Source: Afipia sp. P52-10
Lineage (GTDB): Bacteria; Pseudomonadota; Alphaproteobacteria; Rhizobiales; Xanthobacteraceae
Length of the DNA stretch: 64,000 bases
NCBI RefSeq assembly: GCF_000516555.1
Contig: NZ_AZSJ01000003.1
Span: forward strand, 443,959 to 507,958
Reading direction: 5' to 3'
Shown here piece after piece: positions 19,344 through 28,903 of the stretch. Under the pieces are notes generated by a model that was not told the DNA's origin, ran no database searches, and saw only the letters and a list, made by a program, of their open reading frames with translations. Within the stretch, counting starts at the first letter, position 1; the number at the start of each line of letters is the position of its first letter. Made by a program: the position numbers and the translations under genes.

Positions 19344-20015
19344 ATGCGACGTGCCGACCGCCTGATCGATCTGGTTGCCCGGCTAAAAGCGAAGCCGCTG
19401 ATCCGCGCCGAGGATCTCGCCGCGGCGATGGAGACATCGGTCCGCACCATCTATCGCGATATCGCAACCCTGCAGGCGATGGGCCTGCCGATCGACGGGC
19501 AGGCTGGCGTCGGCTACATGCTCCGGGGGAACGTCGACCTGCCGCAACTCGCCTTTGGCCACGACCAGCTCGACGCCATCGCGCTCGGGCTCGCCTTCGT
19601 CGAACAGGTCGGCGATCCCGAGCTCGCCGCCGCGGCCCGCGAGGCCCGTGCCAAGATCGACGCGGCCTGGGCCGAGCAACCGACGCCACCGCCCTCGCAG
19701 CGGCGACTGCGCGCACGGCAGCTGTTCGAACAGCGCGCCCCGCGATGCGCCGCACTGGTGCGCAAGGCGATCCGCCAGAGCAAGCTGCTCGGCTTCAGCT
19801 ACCGCGATGCCGCCCAGCAGCACACCGAACGGCTGGTGCATCCGCTGGCGCTGACCACCTATGCTCATGGCTGGCTGCTGATCTCGTGGTGCCCCGATCG
19901 CAACGATTTTCGCGTATTCCGGCTCGACCGCATGCAGCAGGTGACGATCAGCGATCAGGGCTTCGTCGAACAGGCCGGCCGCGATCTCTCCACCTACCTC
20001 AAGCAGCGGCACTGA
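19344..20015 (+). CDS. YafY-family transcriptional regulator (HTH + WYL)
   Basis: A 223-residue DNA-binding regulator. The N-terminal HTH is LIDLVARLKAKPLIRAEDLAAAMETSVRTIYRDIATL, typical of the DeoR/YafY type. The C-terminal WYL-like domain (residues 125-220) includes KLLGFSYRDA and LLISWCPDRNDFRVFRLDRM. WYL domains bind nucleotides or other small ligands. The ATG at 19344 has AGGAG eight bases upstream; this site lies within the operator palindrome, which suggests autoregulation. Confidence 0.88.
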   Translation: MRRADRLIDLVARLKAKPLIRAEDLAAAMETSVRTIYRDIATLQAMGLPIDGQAGVGYMLRGNVDLPQLAFGHDQLDAIALGLAFVEQVGDPELAAAAREARAKIDAAWAEQPTPPPSQRRLRARQLFEQRAPRCAALVRKAIRQSKLLGFSYRDAAQQHTERLVHPLALTTYAHGWLLISWCPDRNDFRVFRLDRMQQVTISDQGFVEQAGRDLSTYLKQRH

Positions 20016-20086
20016 GCATGATCCGGAACGGTGGCACTGGTTTTCCAACAAGGCTTGTCCACGGGCGCGACCCGAGGATCATGCTC
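20014..20086. repeat. GCATGATC-type dispersed palindrome (REP-like), copy 1
   Basis: GAGCATGATCC at 20014-20024 and GGATCATGCTC at 20076-20086 are perfect 11-base arms enclosing a GGAACGGTGGCACTGGTTTTCC core. The left arm begins inside the stop codon of the YafY gene. It separates this gene from convergent mutY and may help termination. Confidence 0.75.
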
Positions 20087-20123
20087 AAAGAAATCAGCCC
20101 CTCCAAAAACAGACTCTGAGGCG

Positions 20124-21236
20124 CTACTCGCCAAGCCCGTGCGCGACGACCTTGCGCATGACGTTGGGCAACGCCTCCTCTCTCAACGTCGCGATAGGCA
20201 CCCAACGCATGCCACGCGGGGCGCGCGAACCGCGCGGCGCATGCGCCGTGTAGACGACGAGTTCCAGCGGAAAATGCGTGAACACGTGCGTCACCACTCC
20301 CACTTTCCGGTGCCACCGCTTGACGCCCGCGAGCGCCGGCGCCGCCTGCAAGGCCAGCTCATCGTCGTGATCGACAATCCAGTCCGATGTCGGCACCTCG
20401 GTCATGCCGCCGAGCAGGCCCTTCTCCGGCCGGGTGCGGACGAGGATGTCCGCATCGCGGATCACCACGAAGGCTGCGCCACGCCGCAACGCACCGCTCT
20501 TTTTTGGGGTCTTGCGCGGGAAGCTCTCTTGCGTGCCCGCCGCGCGCGCGGCACACCTGTCCGTCAACGGGCACAGCACGCAGGCCGGCTTCTTCGGCGT
20601 GCAGATGGTGGCGCCGAGATCCATCGCCGCCTGCGCGGCATCGCCAGGCCGCTCCGGCGAGACCAGGGTTTGCGCCAGCGCCTGCAGTTTCGGCTTCGCC
20701 TTCGGCAGTTCCTCCTCGACCGCATAGAGTCGCGACACCACGCGCTCGATATTGCCGTCGAGCGGCATCAACGGGCGATCGAAGGCGATCGCGGCGATCG
20801 CCGCCGCCGTATAGGCGCCGATGCCCGGCAGCGCGCGCAGGCCGTCTTCGGTATCCGGAAATCGACCGCCATGCTCGCGCAACACCACGGCCGCGCAGGC
20901 GTGCAGGTTGCGCGCCCGCGAGTAGTAGCCAAGCCCCGCCCACATCCGCAGCACGTCGTCGAGCGAGGCCGCGCTCAGCGCTTCCACTGTCGGCCAGCGC
21001 TGGGTGAACTTCTCGAAATATGGACCGACGGCTTTCACCGTGGTCTGCTGCAGCATGATCTCCGACAGCCACACACGATAGGGATCGCTGCGCTCGCCCT
21101 CCCGCGCCCGCCATGGCAACACCCGGCGATGCCGGTCATACCAGGCGAGCAGCTGCGCGGGACGGCTGGCGAGCGCCTCGTCCCCCGCACGCGCTTCGGC
21201 TTTCTTCCGCCTGACGGCTGCCCCTGATAAGGTCAT
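20124..21236 (-). CDS. mutY: A/G-specific adenine glycosylase
   Basis: A 370-residue base-excision repair glycosylase that removes adenine opposite 8-oxoguanine. The catalytic Glu lies in LSEIMLQQTTV, the helix-hairpin-helix in LPGIGAYTAAAIAAIAF with the following Asp in PLDGNIERV, and the 4Fe-4S cluster is C-x6-C-x2-C-x5-C (CTPKKPACVLCPLTDRC). The C-terminal 120 residues form the NUDIX-like 8-oxoG recognition domain. The start at 21236 overlaps the end of the upstream divergent region. Confidence 0.97.
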   Translation of the reverse strand: MTLSGAAVRRKKAEARAGDEALASRPAQLLAWYDRHRRVLPWRAREGERSDPYRVWLSEIMLQQTTVKAVGPYFEKFTQRWPTVEALSAASLDDVLRMWAGLGYYSRARNLHACAAVVLREHGGRFPDTEDGLRALPGIGAYTAAAIAAIAFDRPLMPLDGNIERVVSRLYAVEEELPKAKPKLQALAQTLVSPERPGDAAQAAMDLGATICTPKKPACVLCPLTDRCAARAAGTQESFPRKTPKKSGALRRGAAFVVIRDADILVRTRPEKGLLGGMTEVPTSDWIVDHDDELALQAAPALAGVKRWHRKVGVVTHVFTHFPLELVVYTAHAPRGSRAPRGMRWVPIATLREEALPNVMRKVVAHGLGE

Positions 21237-21297
21237 GCCTCAGGTGTCGCAGAGTGGTTTCTGCGAGACAAGTGGATGCCAACCGTTTCCTGACCAA

Positions 21298-21789
21298 ATG
21301 TCCAAGCCCGGTCCCCTTTTTGCCAAACCGCTTGCCGCGATCATCGGCAAGACGGTCAACGACGTCTTCGCCAAGCAGGGGTTCGCCTCGCGCGAACTGG
21401 TGACGCGCTGGGCCGAGATCGCCGGGGCCGAGATCGCCGAGCATTCGCAGCCGCTGAAGATCCAGTGGCAGCGACCGGTCGGCGACCAGCCACCGGAACC
21501 GGCGACGCTGGTGCTGCGAGTGGAAGGGCCGATGGCGCTGGAAATCCAGCACAGCTCGGGTGTGATCCTGGAGCGAGTGAACCGCTTCCTCGGCTGGCAG
21601 GCGGTGGGGCGGCTATCGCTGCGGCAGGCGCCGTTGACGCGACCCGAAACGCGCCGGCCGCCAAAGAAGCTCGACGCCGCCAAGGTCGCCGAAATCGCCA
21701 AGGGCCTGACGGCGGTCGAGGATGACGGACTGAAGGATGCGCTCGCCCGCCTCGGCGCGGCCGTCACAAAGCCAATCAAGCGAAATTGA
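21298..21789 (+). CDS. DUF721 / DciA-like protein
   Basis: A 163-residue protein of the DUF721 family, to which DciA, a helicase-loading factor of many bacteria, belongs. The N-terminal half has the family pattern: KTVNDVFAKQGFASRELVTRWAEIAG, then LKIQWQ and LVLRVEGPMALEIQHSSGVILERVNRFLG. In most genomes of this group it sits between mutY and dsbA-like genes, as here. The ATG at 21298 is preferred over 21235, which would overlap the mutY start. Whether it is the functional DciA here is inference. Confidence 0.8.
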   Translation: MSKPGPLFAKPLAAIIGKTVNDVFAKQGFASRELVTRWAEIAGAEIAEHSQPLKIQWQRPVGDQPPEPATLVLRVEGPMALEIQHSSGVILERVNRFLGWQAVGRLSLRQAPLTRPETRRPPKKLDAAKVAEIAKGLTAVEDDGLKDALARLGAAVTKPIKRN

Positions 21790-21914
21790 GTCCGGGCAGG
21801 CCTGCCGCCATCGGCCTGCCATTGCCACAATGCCTGTTTCAAGCTAGCCACTGCCGGGGTTCCGGCAACCAACCGCCAGGTCCGGCGGCCCCACGCCGTT
21901 TCAGGAGCAAGCCT

Positions 21915-22577
21915 TTGACCCTCACCCGTCGCGAGTTCACCGCCGCCCTGTCCCTGACCGCACTCGTTGCCGCAGCGGGCGCCTCGCCGCTGGGCCTGAT
22001 CCGCAGCGCATTTGCCCAGGACGTGAGTCTTACCGATCTCGCCCAGCCCTCGCCGCTCGGCGACGTCGTACTCGGCGCAACCAACTCACCGGTGACCGTG
22101 GTGGAATATGCGTCGATGACCTGCGGCCATTGTGCCGAGTTTCATAAGACGGTGTTCCCGAAGCTGAAGTCAGAATACATCGATACCAACAAAATCCGCT
22201 TCATCTTCCGCGAATTCCCGCTCGACATCAAAGCCGCTGCTGGTTCCATGCTGGCGCGCTGCGTCGGCAAGGATGATCCGAAGAAGTATTTCGCTGTGAT
22301 CGATATCCTGTTCGCCTCCCAGAACGACTGGGTGCTGAAGGACACGTCCGAGCAGTTGCGCCGGATCGGTAAACAGGCCGGCATGAGCGACGACACCTTC
22401 AATGCCTGTCTGAGCAACCAGAGCATGCTCGACGCCATCAAGAAGGGCCAGGACTTCGCGTTCGAGAAGCTGAAGGTCGATTCCACGCCAACGCTGTTCG
22501 TCAATGGAACCCGGCTGAAGGGTGGCGCCTCGTTCGAAGATTTCCAGAAGCTGATCGACCCGAACCTGAAAAGCTGA
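21915..22577 (+). CDS. DsbA-family thiol:disulfide oxidoreductase, TTG start
   Basis: A periplasmic thioredoxin-fold protein of 220 residues. The active site is MTCGHC near residue 66, with the cis-Pro segment DSTPTLFVNGTRLKGG near residue 192. The TTG at 21915 has AGGAG seven bases upstream and no ATG competes nearby. The signal region TLTRREFTAALSLTALVAAAG carries a twin-arginine-like TRREF before the hydrophobic core, so Tat export is possible. The gene sits between the DciA-like gene and smc, the usual order in relatives. Confidence 0.9.
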   Translation: MTLTRREFTAALSLTALVAAAGASPLGLIRSAFAQDVSLTDLAQPSPLGDVVLGATNSPVTVVEYASMTCGHCAEFHKTVFPKLKSEYIDTNKIRFIFREFPLDIKAAAGSMLARCVGKDDPKKYFAVIDILFASQNDWVLKDTSEQLRRIGKQAGMSDDTFNACLSNQSMLDAIKKGQDFAFEKLKVDSTPTLFVNGTRLKGGASFEDFQKLIDPNLKS

Positions 22578-22800
22578 CGCTTTGGAAGGTGGAACCCGGC
22601 GGATCAACAGCTATTTTTGATCCGCGAGCGCCCAGCTAAATGTCTGGAAAAGCTGAGTAAGGCGGTTGCAGCGGGGGAGTGGTCTGGTCAATGTCCGGAC
22701 CGCTTGTCGCGGGATGCGACTCAGTGCCCTTTGGGTATAGATTCGAATGACAGCCCCGCGGCGAACGTGATCGTTTGCCTGCTGAAAGAACCAGTACTCC

Positions 22801-25800
22801 ATGAAACTGACGCGACTCCGCCTGCACGGCTTCAAGTCTTTCGTTGAGCCTACGGATTTTCATATCGAGCCTGGTCTGACCGGCGTCGTCGGCCCGAACG
22901 GCTGCGGCAAGTCCAACCTGGTCGAAGCGCTGCGCTGGGTGATGGGTGAAACCTCGCACAAGTCGCTGCGCGCAGCTGACATGGATTCGGTGATCTTCGC
23001 GGGTTCCGGCAACCGGCCGTCGCGCAATCATGCCGAAGTGTCAATGAGCATCGACAACCGCGAGCGCACGGCGCCTGCGGCGGTCAACGATGAAGACTAT
23101 CTGGAAATCTCCCGCCGTATCGAGCGCGAGGCAGGCTCCGCCTATCGCATCAACGGCCGCGAAGTGCGGGCACGCGACGTGCAGATTCTGTTCGCCGACG
23201 CTGCAACCGGTGCCCGCTCGCCGGCTCTCGTCCACCAAGGGCGGATCGGCGAGATCATTCAGGCGAAGCCCGAACAGCGCCGCCGCGTGCTGGAAGACGC
23301 CGCCGGCGTCGCCGGCCTGCACGCGCGCCGCCATGAGGCGGAGCTGCGGCTGAAGGCAGCCGAAACCAATCTCACCCGCGTCGAGGATGTGGTCGGCCAG
23401 CTCTCCGGCCAGATCGACGGCCTGAAGCGTCAGGCGCGGCAGGCGATCCGTTATCGCGAGGTCGCCGCCAAGGTGCGCAAGGCGGAGGCGATGCTGTTCC
23501 ACCTGCGCTGGCTCGCCGCCCATGCGGACGTCAACGACGCCGCCCATGTCCACGACGTGTCCGTGCGCGACCTCGCCGAGCGGACCCGCGAGCAGGCCGA
23601 AACCGCTCGCCTGCAGGCCTTACGTGCCGCCGACTTGCCGGGCCTGCGCGAGAATGAGGCCGCCGCCGCCGCCGGCCTGCAGCGCCTGACCAATACGCGC
23701 GAGATGCTGGACCGCGAGGAAGCCCGCGCCCGCGAGCGCATGGGCGAACTCGATCGTCGCTTGTCGCAGTTCACCGCCGACATTGAGCGCGAACAGCGCC
23801 TCTCCTCGGATGCCGACGTGGCGCTGACGCGCCTCGACGCCGAGGATGCGACGCTGAAGGAAGAGATCAAGGCGAAGATCGAACAGCGCAGCGGCGTCGA
23901 TGGCCGCGTCGCCGAGGCGGAGGCAACACTCGCCGAGGCGGAGAAGGTGTTCTCCGAACTGACCACTGCGCTCGCCGCGCTGACGGCGCAGCGCAATTCG
24001 CTGGAAGCGAACGTCCGCACCCACCGTGATCGCGTGGCAAGACTCGACCAGGAGATCGGCAACGTCGAACTCGAGATCGAACGGCTGGTGCAGGCCACCG
24101 GCGGCTTCGGTGACTTGGAGATACTGGCCGAGGCCCGCGAGACGGCGCAACAATTCCTTGCCGAATCGGAAGCCGCGACCCGCGCCAGCGAAGCGGCGCA
24201 TGTCGCCGCCCGCGCCAAGCTCGAAGCCTCGCGCGCGCCGCTCGCCGATGCCGATCGGCGCGTGCAGCGGCTGGAGACCGAAGCACGCACGATCTCCAAG
24301 ATCGTCAATGGCGAAACCAAGAACCTCTGGCCGCCGATCATCGACGGCGTGCATGTGGCGAAGGGCTACGAGAAGGCGCTGGGCGCAGCACTCGGCGATG
24401 ACCTCGATGCGCCGGTCGATCCGTCGGCACCGATGCGCTGGACGCAGGCCGGCTCCTATGACGACGATCCGAGCCTGCCGGAAGGCGTGGAGCGGCTGTC
24501 CGATCACGTCGAGGCCCCGGTCGAACTGCATCGCAGCCTGCGCCAGATCGGCGTCGTCAGCCGCGAGCGCGGCAGCGAGCTTGCAGGCCAGTTGAAGACC
24601 GGCCAGCGGCTGGTGTCGCCGGAAGGCGACCTGTGGCGCTGGGACGGCTTCGTCGCCGCCGCCCACGCTCCGACCGGAGCGGCCCGACGCCTCGCCGAAC
24701 GCGCCCGGCTGGTCGACATCGAGGCCGACCTGGAACAGGCCAAGATCGATGCGGCCACCCGCCGGCAAGAGCTGGAGATGGCCGAGGAAGAGCTGAAGAC
24801 CGCCGCCATCGCCGAGACGTCGGCGCGCGAAACTTGGCGCAACGCCCAGCGCGAGGCTGACGCCGCCCGCGAGCGCTATGCGGACGCTGAGCGCGAGATC
24901 AACCGCCACGCGGCGCGCAACTCCGCGCTCACCGAAGCCCGCAACCGCCTGACCAGCGATCGCAGCGAGGCCCATGCCGCGCATGAGACCGCGCTGGAAG
25001 CGATCGCCGAGCTGGCACCGACCGAAGAGGCCGAGGCGCGGCTTTCCACCGTGCGCGAGGACATCGCCGGCCGCCGCACCGCCGCGGCGCAGGTTCGCGC
25101 CGAGGCGCAGGCGCTCGCCCGCGAAGCCGAGCTTGCCGACCGTCGTCTGCAGGCGATCGGCGCCGAACGTAACGAATGGCAGACACGCAAGGATGGCGCC
25201 GCTTCGCAGATCGCCACCATCGAAGCGCGCATCGGCGAAGCCCGTACCGAGCGGGCCGAGCTGGAGGAAGCGCCGACGGTGTTCGCCGAGAAGCGCAACG
25301 CGCTGATCTCGGAGATCGAAGCCGCGGAAGCCGCACGCCGCGAGGCTGCCGACAAGCTCGCCGAGGCGGAAAACCAGATGGCGGAAGCCGACCGCGTCGC
25401 CCGCGCCTCGCTGGAAGCGCTGTCGTCGGCCCGCGAGGCCACGGCCCGCGCCGAAGAGCGCATGGAAGGCACCAAGCGCCGCCTGCAGGACATCGAGCGC
25501 GAAATTCACGACATGCTCGAAGTCGAACCGTCGGCCGTGGCCGCCATGGCGGAGATCGAGCCGGGTGCGGAGCTGCCGCCGGTCGAGCATGTGGAAGCCG
25601 ATCTGGAAAAGCTGCGCCGGGACCGCGAGCGGCTCGGTGCCGTCAACCTGCGTGCCGAGGAAGAGCTCCGCGAGGTCGAGACCCAGCATACCTCACTGAC
25701 CACCGAGCGTGACGACTTGGTCGAGGCGATCAAGCGCCTGCGCCAAGGCATCGGCAGCCTGAACAAGGAGGCCCGCGAGCGGCTCCTGACCTCGTTCGAA

Positions 25801-26265
25801 ATCGTCAACGGCCACTTCAAACGGCTGTTCACCGAACTGTTCGGCGGCGGTCAGGCGGAACTGCACCTGATCGAGAGCGACGACCCGCTCGAGGCCGGCC
25901 TCGAAATCATCGCCAAGCCGCCGGGCAAGAAGCCGCAGTCGCTGTCGCTGCTCTCCGGTGGTGAGCAGGCGCTGACCGCCATGGCGCTGATCTTCGCCGT
26001 GTTCCTCACCAACCCGTCGCCGATCTGCGTACTGGACGAGGTGGACGCGCCGCTGGACGACCACAACGTCGAGCGGTTCTGCAACCTGCTGAACGAGATG
26101 ACGAAGTCCACGGAAACCCGCTTCATCATCATCACCCACAATCCGATCACGATGGCGCGGATGAACCGGCTGTACGGCGTGACCATGGCCGAACGCGGCG
26201 TGTCGCAGCTCGTCTCGGTCGACCTCGAAGGCGCCGTGCAGATCAGGGACTCGGCCGTCGCCTGA
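22801..26265 (+). CDS. smc: chromosome segregation protein SMC
   Basis: The 1154-residue SMC ATPase that compacts and resolves chromosomes with ScpA/ScpB. Walker A is GPNGCGKSNL near residues 31-40. Two long coiled coils (about 165-490 and 640-1000) flank the hinge. The C-terminal head carries the signature LSLLSGGEQALTAMAL and Walker B ICVLDEVDAPLDDHN. The length is normal. Three GANTC sites (22718, 22740, 22814) lie around its start, hinting at methylation-responsive timing. The ribosome binding site is weak. Confidence 0.97.
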   Translation: MKLTRLRLHGFKSFVEPTDFHIEPGLTGVVGPNGCGKSNLVEALRWVMGETSHKSLRAADMDSVIFAGSGNRPSRNHAEVSMSIDNRERTAPAAVNDEDYLEISRRIEREAGSAYRINGREVRARDVQILFADAATGARSPALVHQGRIGEIIQAKPEQRRRVLEDAAGVAGLHARRHEAELRLKAAETNLTRVEDVVGQLSGQIDGLKRQARQAIRYREVAAKVRKAEAMLFHLRWLAAHADVNDAAHVHDVSVRDLAERTREQAETARLQALRAADLPGLRENEAAAAAGLQRLTNTREMLDREEARARERMGELDRRLSQFTADIEREQRLSSDADVALTRLDAEDATLKEEIKAKIEQRSGVDGRVAEAEATLAEAEKVFSELTTALAALTAQRNSLEANVRTHRDRVARLDQEIGNVELEIERLVQATGGFGDLEILAEARETAQQFLAESEAATRASEAAHVAARAKLEASRAPLADADRRVQRLETEARTISKIVNGETKNLWPPIIDGVHVAKGYEKALGAALGDDLDAPVDPSAPMRWTQAGSYDDDPSLPEGVERLSDHVEAPVELHRSLRQIGVVSRERGSELAGQLKTGQRLVSPEGDLWRWDGFVAAAHAPTGAARRLAERARLVDIEADLEQAKIDAATRRQELEMAEEELKTAAIAETSARETWRNAQREADAARERYADAEREINRHAARNSALTEARNRLTSDRSEAHAAHETALEAIAELAPTEEAEARLSTVREDIAGRRTAAAQVRAEAQALAREAELADRRLQAIGAERNEWQTRKDGAASQIATIEARIGEARTERAELEEAPTVFAEKRNALISEIEAAEAARREAADKLAEAENQMAEADRVARASLEALSSAREATARAEERMEGTKRRLQDIEREIHDMLEVEPSAVAAMAEIEPGAELPPVEHVEADLEKLRRDRERLGAVNLRAEEELREVETQHTSLTTERDDLVEAIKRLRQGIGSLNKEARERLLTSFEIVNGHFKRLFTELFGGGQAELHLIESDDPLEAGLEIIAKPPGKKPQSLSLLSGGEQALTAMALIFAVFLTNPSPICVLDEVDAPLDDHNVERFCNLLNEMTKSTETRFIIITHNPITMARMNRLYGVTMAERGVSQLVSVDLEGAVQIRDSAVA

Positions 26266-26290
26266 CCGCACCGCGCGAACACGAAAACAA

Positions 26291-26510
26291 GACCACGCGC
26301 TTTGCGGCGCGTGGTCTGATCCAAAACCTGCTTCGCCACGCGCGGACATCGCGCGTCGTCGGCGCGATCGGGTCCAAAAACCAGGCCACTTTCGGCATCA
26401 TGCTTTTTGCAGGCATGATCTGATCCGAAAACCAGCGTCACTCTTCGGGATCATGCTTTAGTTGAGCGTGATCCCTTCCAAAAACCAGTTCCCACTTTTT
26501 GGGATCACGC
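26291..26510. repeat. cluster of degenerate GCATGATC-type palindromes (copies 2-5)
   Basis: Four successive units fill the gap between smc and the next gene. The first is a perfect 10-base hairpin (GACCACGCGC / GCGCGTGGTC, 26291-26316), followed by a degraded unit. The third is GGCATGATC...GATCATGC at 26412-26456. The fourth is GAGCGTGATCCC...GGGATCACGC at 26464-26510. The last ends one base before the ATG at 26512, so the untranslated leader of that gene is repeat DNA. Confidence 0.65.
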
Positions 26511-26511
26511 C

Positions 26512-27486
26512 ATGGACTCTCAGCTTCCGCCCGAGCTGCGCGCCGCGCTTGAGCGGCTGACCGAAGGGCTGTCGCGACAGTCCCTCGCCACGCGGGCGGC
26601 TGCCATCTCCAAGACCTATCGCAGCGGCGGGACATCCAAGCCGATCGCCGACGCACACGACGCTCTGGCCTACGCGCTGGTGCGCATGCCGGCGACCTAT
26701 GCTGCCGTCACCGCCTGCCTCGCAGCGCTGACTAAAGCCCGGCCTGACTTCGCCCCGGTCTCGCTGCTCGATGCCGGTGCCGGTCCGGGCACCGCCGCCT
26801 GGGCTGCTGCTGGCGCCTTGCCGTCGCTGGCGGACTTCGTCCTGCTCGACGCCAACCCGGCGCTGCGCGCGCTGGCACTGACGCTGATGGAAAGCCATCC
26901 GCGGCTTTACCACGCGGGCTATCGCCAGGGTGATGTGCGAACCGCGCTGGAGACATCGCCAGGTGTCGATCTCGTCACGGCAAGTTACGTGCTCGGCGAA
27001 CTGCCCGAAGCAGATCAGGCCGCCTTCGCCGACCTACTGTGGCAGAAGACGCAAGACACCTTGCTGGTGGTCGAACCCGGCACACCGGCCGGCTACGCGC
27101 GCATCATCGCGCTGCGGGCGCATCTAATCGCGCAAGGTGCCCATGTAGCGGCCCCCTGCCCGCACGACAAAGCCTGCCCGCTGGTCCTGCCTGACTGGTG
27201 CCATTTCGCGCAGCGGCTGCCGCGCCTGCGCGACCACATGCTGGTGAAGGGCGCCGAAGTGCCATTCGAGGACGAAAAATTCTCCTACGTGGCGCTCTCG
27301 CGGGCGCCCGTTTCCACCCCGATGTCGCGGGTGCTGGCGCCACCGCGCGTCGGCAAGGCGGCGGTCGAGGCGAAGCTATGCATGCCGGACGATGTCACTG
27401 GGATCGCCGTCCCCCGGCGCGACAAACAGGCTTACGCGCAGGCCCGGCGTTGGCGTTGGGGTGATGCGGTTCAAGCCGACGCCTGA
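26512..27486 (+). CDS. Rsm22-like rRNA methyltransferase family protein
   Basis: A 324-residue AdoMet-dependent methyltransferase-like protein of the Rsm22 family, related to the factor needed for mitochondrial small-subunit assembly. The AdoMet loop is LLDAGAGPGTAAWAAAG near residue 90, with VTASYVLGELPEAD following. A Cys cluster (APCPHDKACPL and DWCHF) resembles the metal site reported in the family. Bacterial function is not well established. No strong ribosome binding site exists; only GGGA inside the preceding repeat stands at a suitable distance. Confidence 0.85.
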   Translation: MDSQLPPELRAALERLTEGLSRQSLATRAAAISKTYRSGGTSKPIADAHDALAYALVRMPATYAAVTACLAALTKARPDFAPVSLLDAGAGPGTAAWAAAGALPSLADFVLLDANPALRALALTLMESHPRLYHAGYRQGDVRTALETSPGVDLVTASYVLGELPEADQAAFADLLWQKTQDTLLVVEPGTPAGYARIIALRAHLIAQGAHVAAPCPHDKACPLVLPDWCHFAQRLPRLRDHMLVKGAEVPFEDEKFSYVALSRAPVSTPMSRVLAPPRVGKAAVEAKLCMPDDVTGIAVPRRDKQAYAQARRWRWGDAVQADA

Positions 27487-27496
27487 AGTATCGGCA

Positions 27497-28903
27497 TCAA
27501 GGAATTTCGTAGACCAGCATCTCGTCAGAAATGCCGCGCAGCGCTGCACGCTGCTGCACCGGATGCAGGCCGGACGAGGCCAGGATCTTCGACGACGCCG
27601 CATCCTCGACGATCGCGCCGGTGGCGAAAATCGCACGCGTGGAAGCCAGCGATTGTACGCGCGCCGCCATGTTGACGGTCTGGCCAAAGTAATCCTGCCG
27701 ATCGTTCAGCGTGACCGCAAGGCACGGCCCCTCGTGGATGCCGATCTTCAGAAGCAAATCCTCGCTGCCGCGCGCGGCATTGATTGTCTGCATCGCGTCG
27801 CGCATGCGCAGCGCCGCAGCGAGCGCCCGGTCCGGAGTCGGAAAGGTCGCCATCACCGCATCGCCGATGGTCTTCACCACCGCGCCAGTTTCGGCGGCAA
27901 CGATCTCGTTCAGCACCCGGAAGTGATGGCGGACGAGATCGTAGGCGGCGAGGTCGCCGACCCGCTCGTAAAGCTGGGTCGATCCCTTAAGGTCGGTGAA
28001 TAGGAACGTAAGGCTGGTGATCTTCAGCCGCTGGTCCACGTCCATGGTATCGGTGCGATAGATGTCGCGGAAGGTCTGGTTGGTCAGAAGCCGCTTGGCG
28101 GTGAGAAACGGCTTCCGCCGACCGAGCATCTGATGCAGTGCATCGTTGGCGATCCAGATGCCCGGCAGCACGCGCCGGCCGCTCTGATTGTCGAACGCGA
28201 TCCGCAGCGGCCCCGGATGCATCGTCACCGTGCCGGTCTGCGCCTTGACGTCATTGAAGACCAGCGGCAACGTCTGCCGTTCGCGCGTCGGCTCGCCCTG
28301 CACGTCGATGAACTGCGTTGCATGCGTCACCGGATCGAACACGATGACGAACTCCGCCGGCAGCTGGATCGACACGATCGCCTTCTCGCCCGCTGGCAGC
28401 TCCAGCGCCTCGATCGTGAACTCGTCGAGGTGTTGTTCCAGATTGTCCGGCAGATCGATGCCCGTGCCCCAGAAATACTGCCGGCAGTATTCGGTGAACG
28501 ACAGAGCGTCCGGATCGTGGCCGATGATCTTGCGAACGCGCGGCGAGACAGTGAATGTCACCTCTACCATCTCATCGAGCGTCGGCTCATAGCCGGCCGA
28601 ACACAGGGCGCAATCGTAGGTGTCGTGCTCAAGACACTTCAGCGTCGCACCGGCCTCCAGCACGCCGCCGCAGCCGGGGCAAAGGAGATTCCACGACATG
28701 TCGAAGATACCGAGCCGCGAGGCATGCAGGAACGCTGCGATCGCCCGCTCCTCATCGAGACCGTTCGCCCTGGCGAAATCCAGCACGTTAAGCCGGCAGA
28801 GCGCCCGGTCACTGCCGCTCGCGACCAGCCGTTCGATCGCATCGGCGGCCTTAGGATCGGCCGAATGCCTCAGGACGTCGAACAGGGCTTGCGGTTCGCT
28901 CAT
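27497..28903 (-). CDS. class III adenylate/guanylate cyclase with N-terminal zinc-ribbon-like domain
   Basis: A 468-residue predicted nucleotide cyclase. The catalytic domain (about 292-460) contains the first metal-binding aspartate in FLFTDLKGST (Asp304) and the second in TIGDAVMA (Asp348). The N-terminal 280 residues look like DUF5939, with a four-Cys ribbon (C75PGC78 and C98ALC101), and have no membrane segment. It is convergent with the Rsm22-like gene with ten bases between stops. The ATG at 28903 gives the natural start; a longer frame adds 42 residues of poor quality. The ligand and product (cAMP or cGMP) are unknown. Confidence 0.88.
   Translation of the reverse strand: MSEPQALFDVLRHSADPKAADAIERLVASGSDRALCRLNVLDFARANGLDEERAIAAFLHASRLGIFDMSWNLLCPGCGGVLEAGATLKCLEHDTYDCALCSAGYEPTLDEMVEVTFTVSPRVRKIIGHDPDALSFTEYCRQYFWGTGIDLPDNLEQHLDEFTIEALELPAGEKAIVSIQLPAEFVIVFDPVTHATQFIDVQGEPTRERQTLPLVFNDVKAQTGTVTMHPGPLRIAFDNQSGRRVLPGIWIANDALHQMLGRRKPFLTAKRLLTNQTFRDIYRTDTMDVDQRLKITSLTFLFTDLKGSTQLYERVGDLAAYDLVRHHFRVLNEIVAAETGAVVKTIGDAVMATFPTPDRALAAALRMRDAMQTINAARGSEDLLLKIGIHEGPCLAVTLNDRQDYFGQTVNMAARVQSLASTRAIFATGAIVEDAASSKILASSGLHPVQQRAALRGISDEMLVYEIP

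Noticed and set aside
23620-25689. 689-codon open frame antisense to smc
   Set aside because: It is the mirror of the strong codon bias of smc; its translation is low-complexity and has no domain, while smc is unmistakable.
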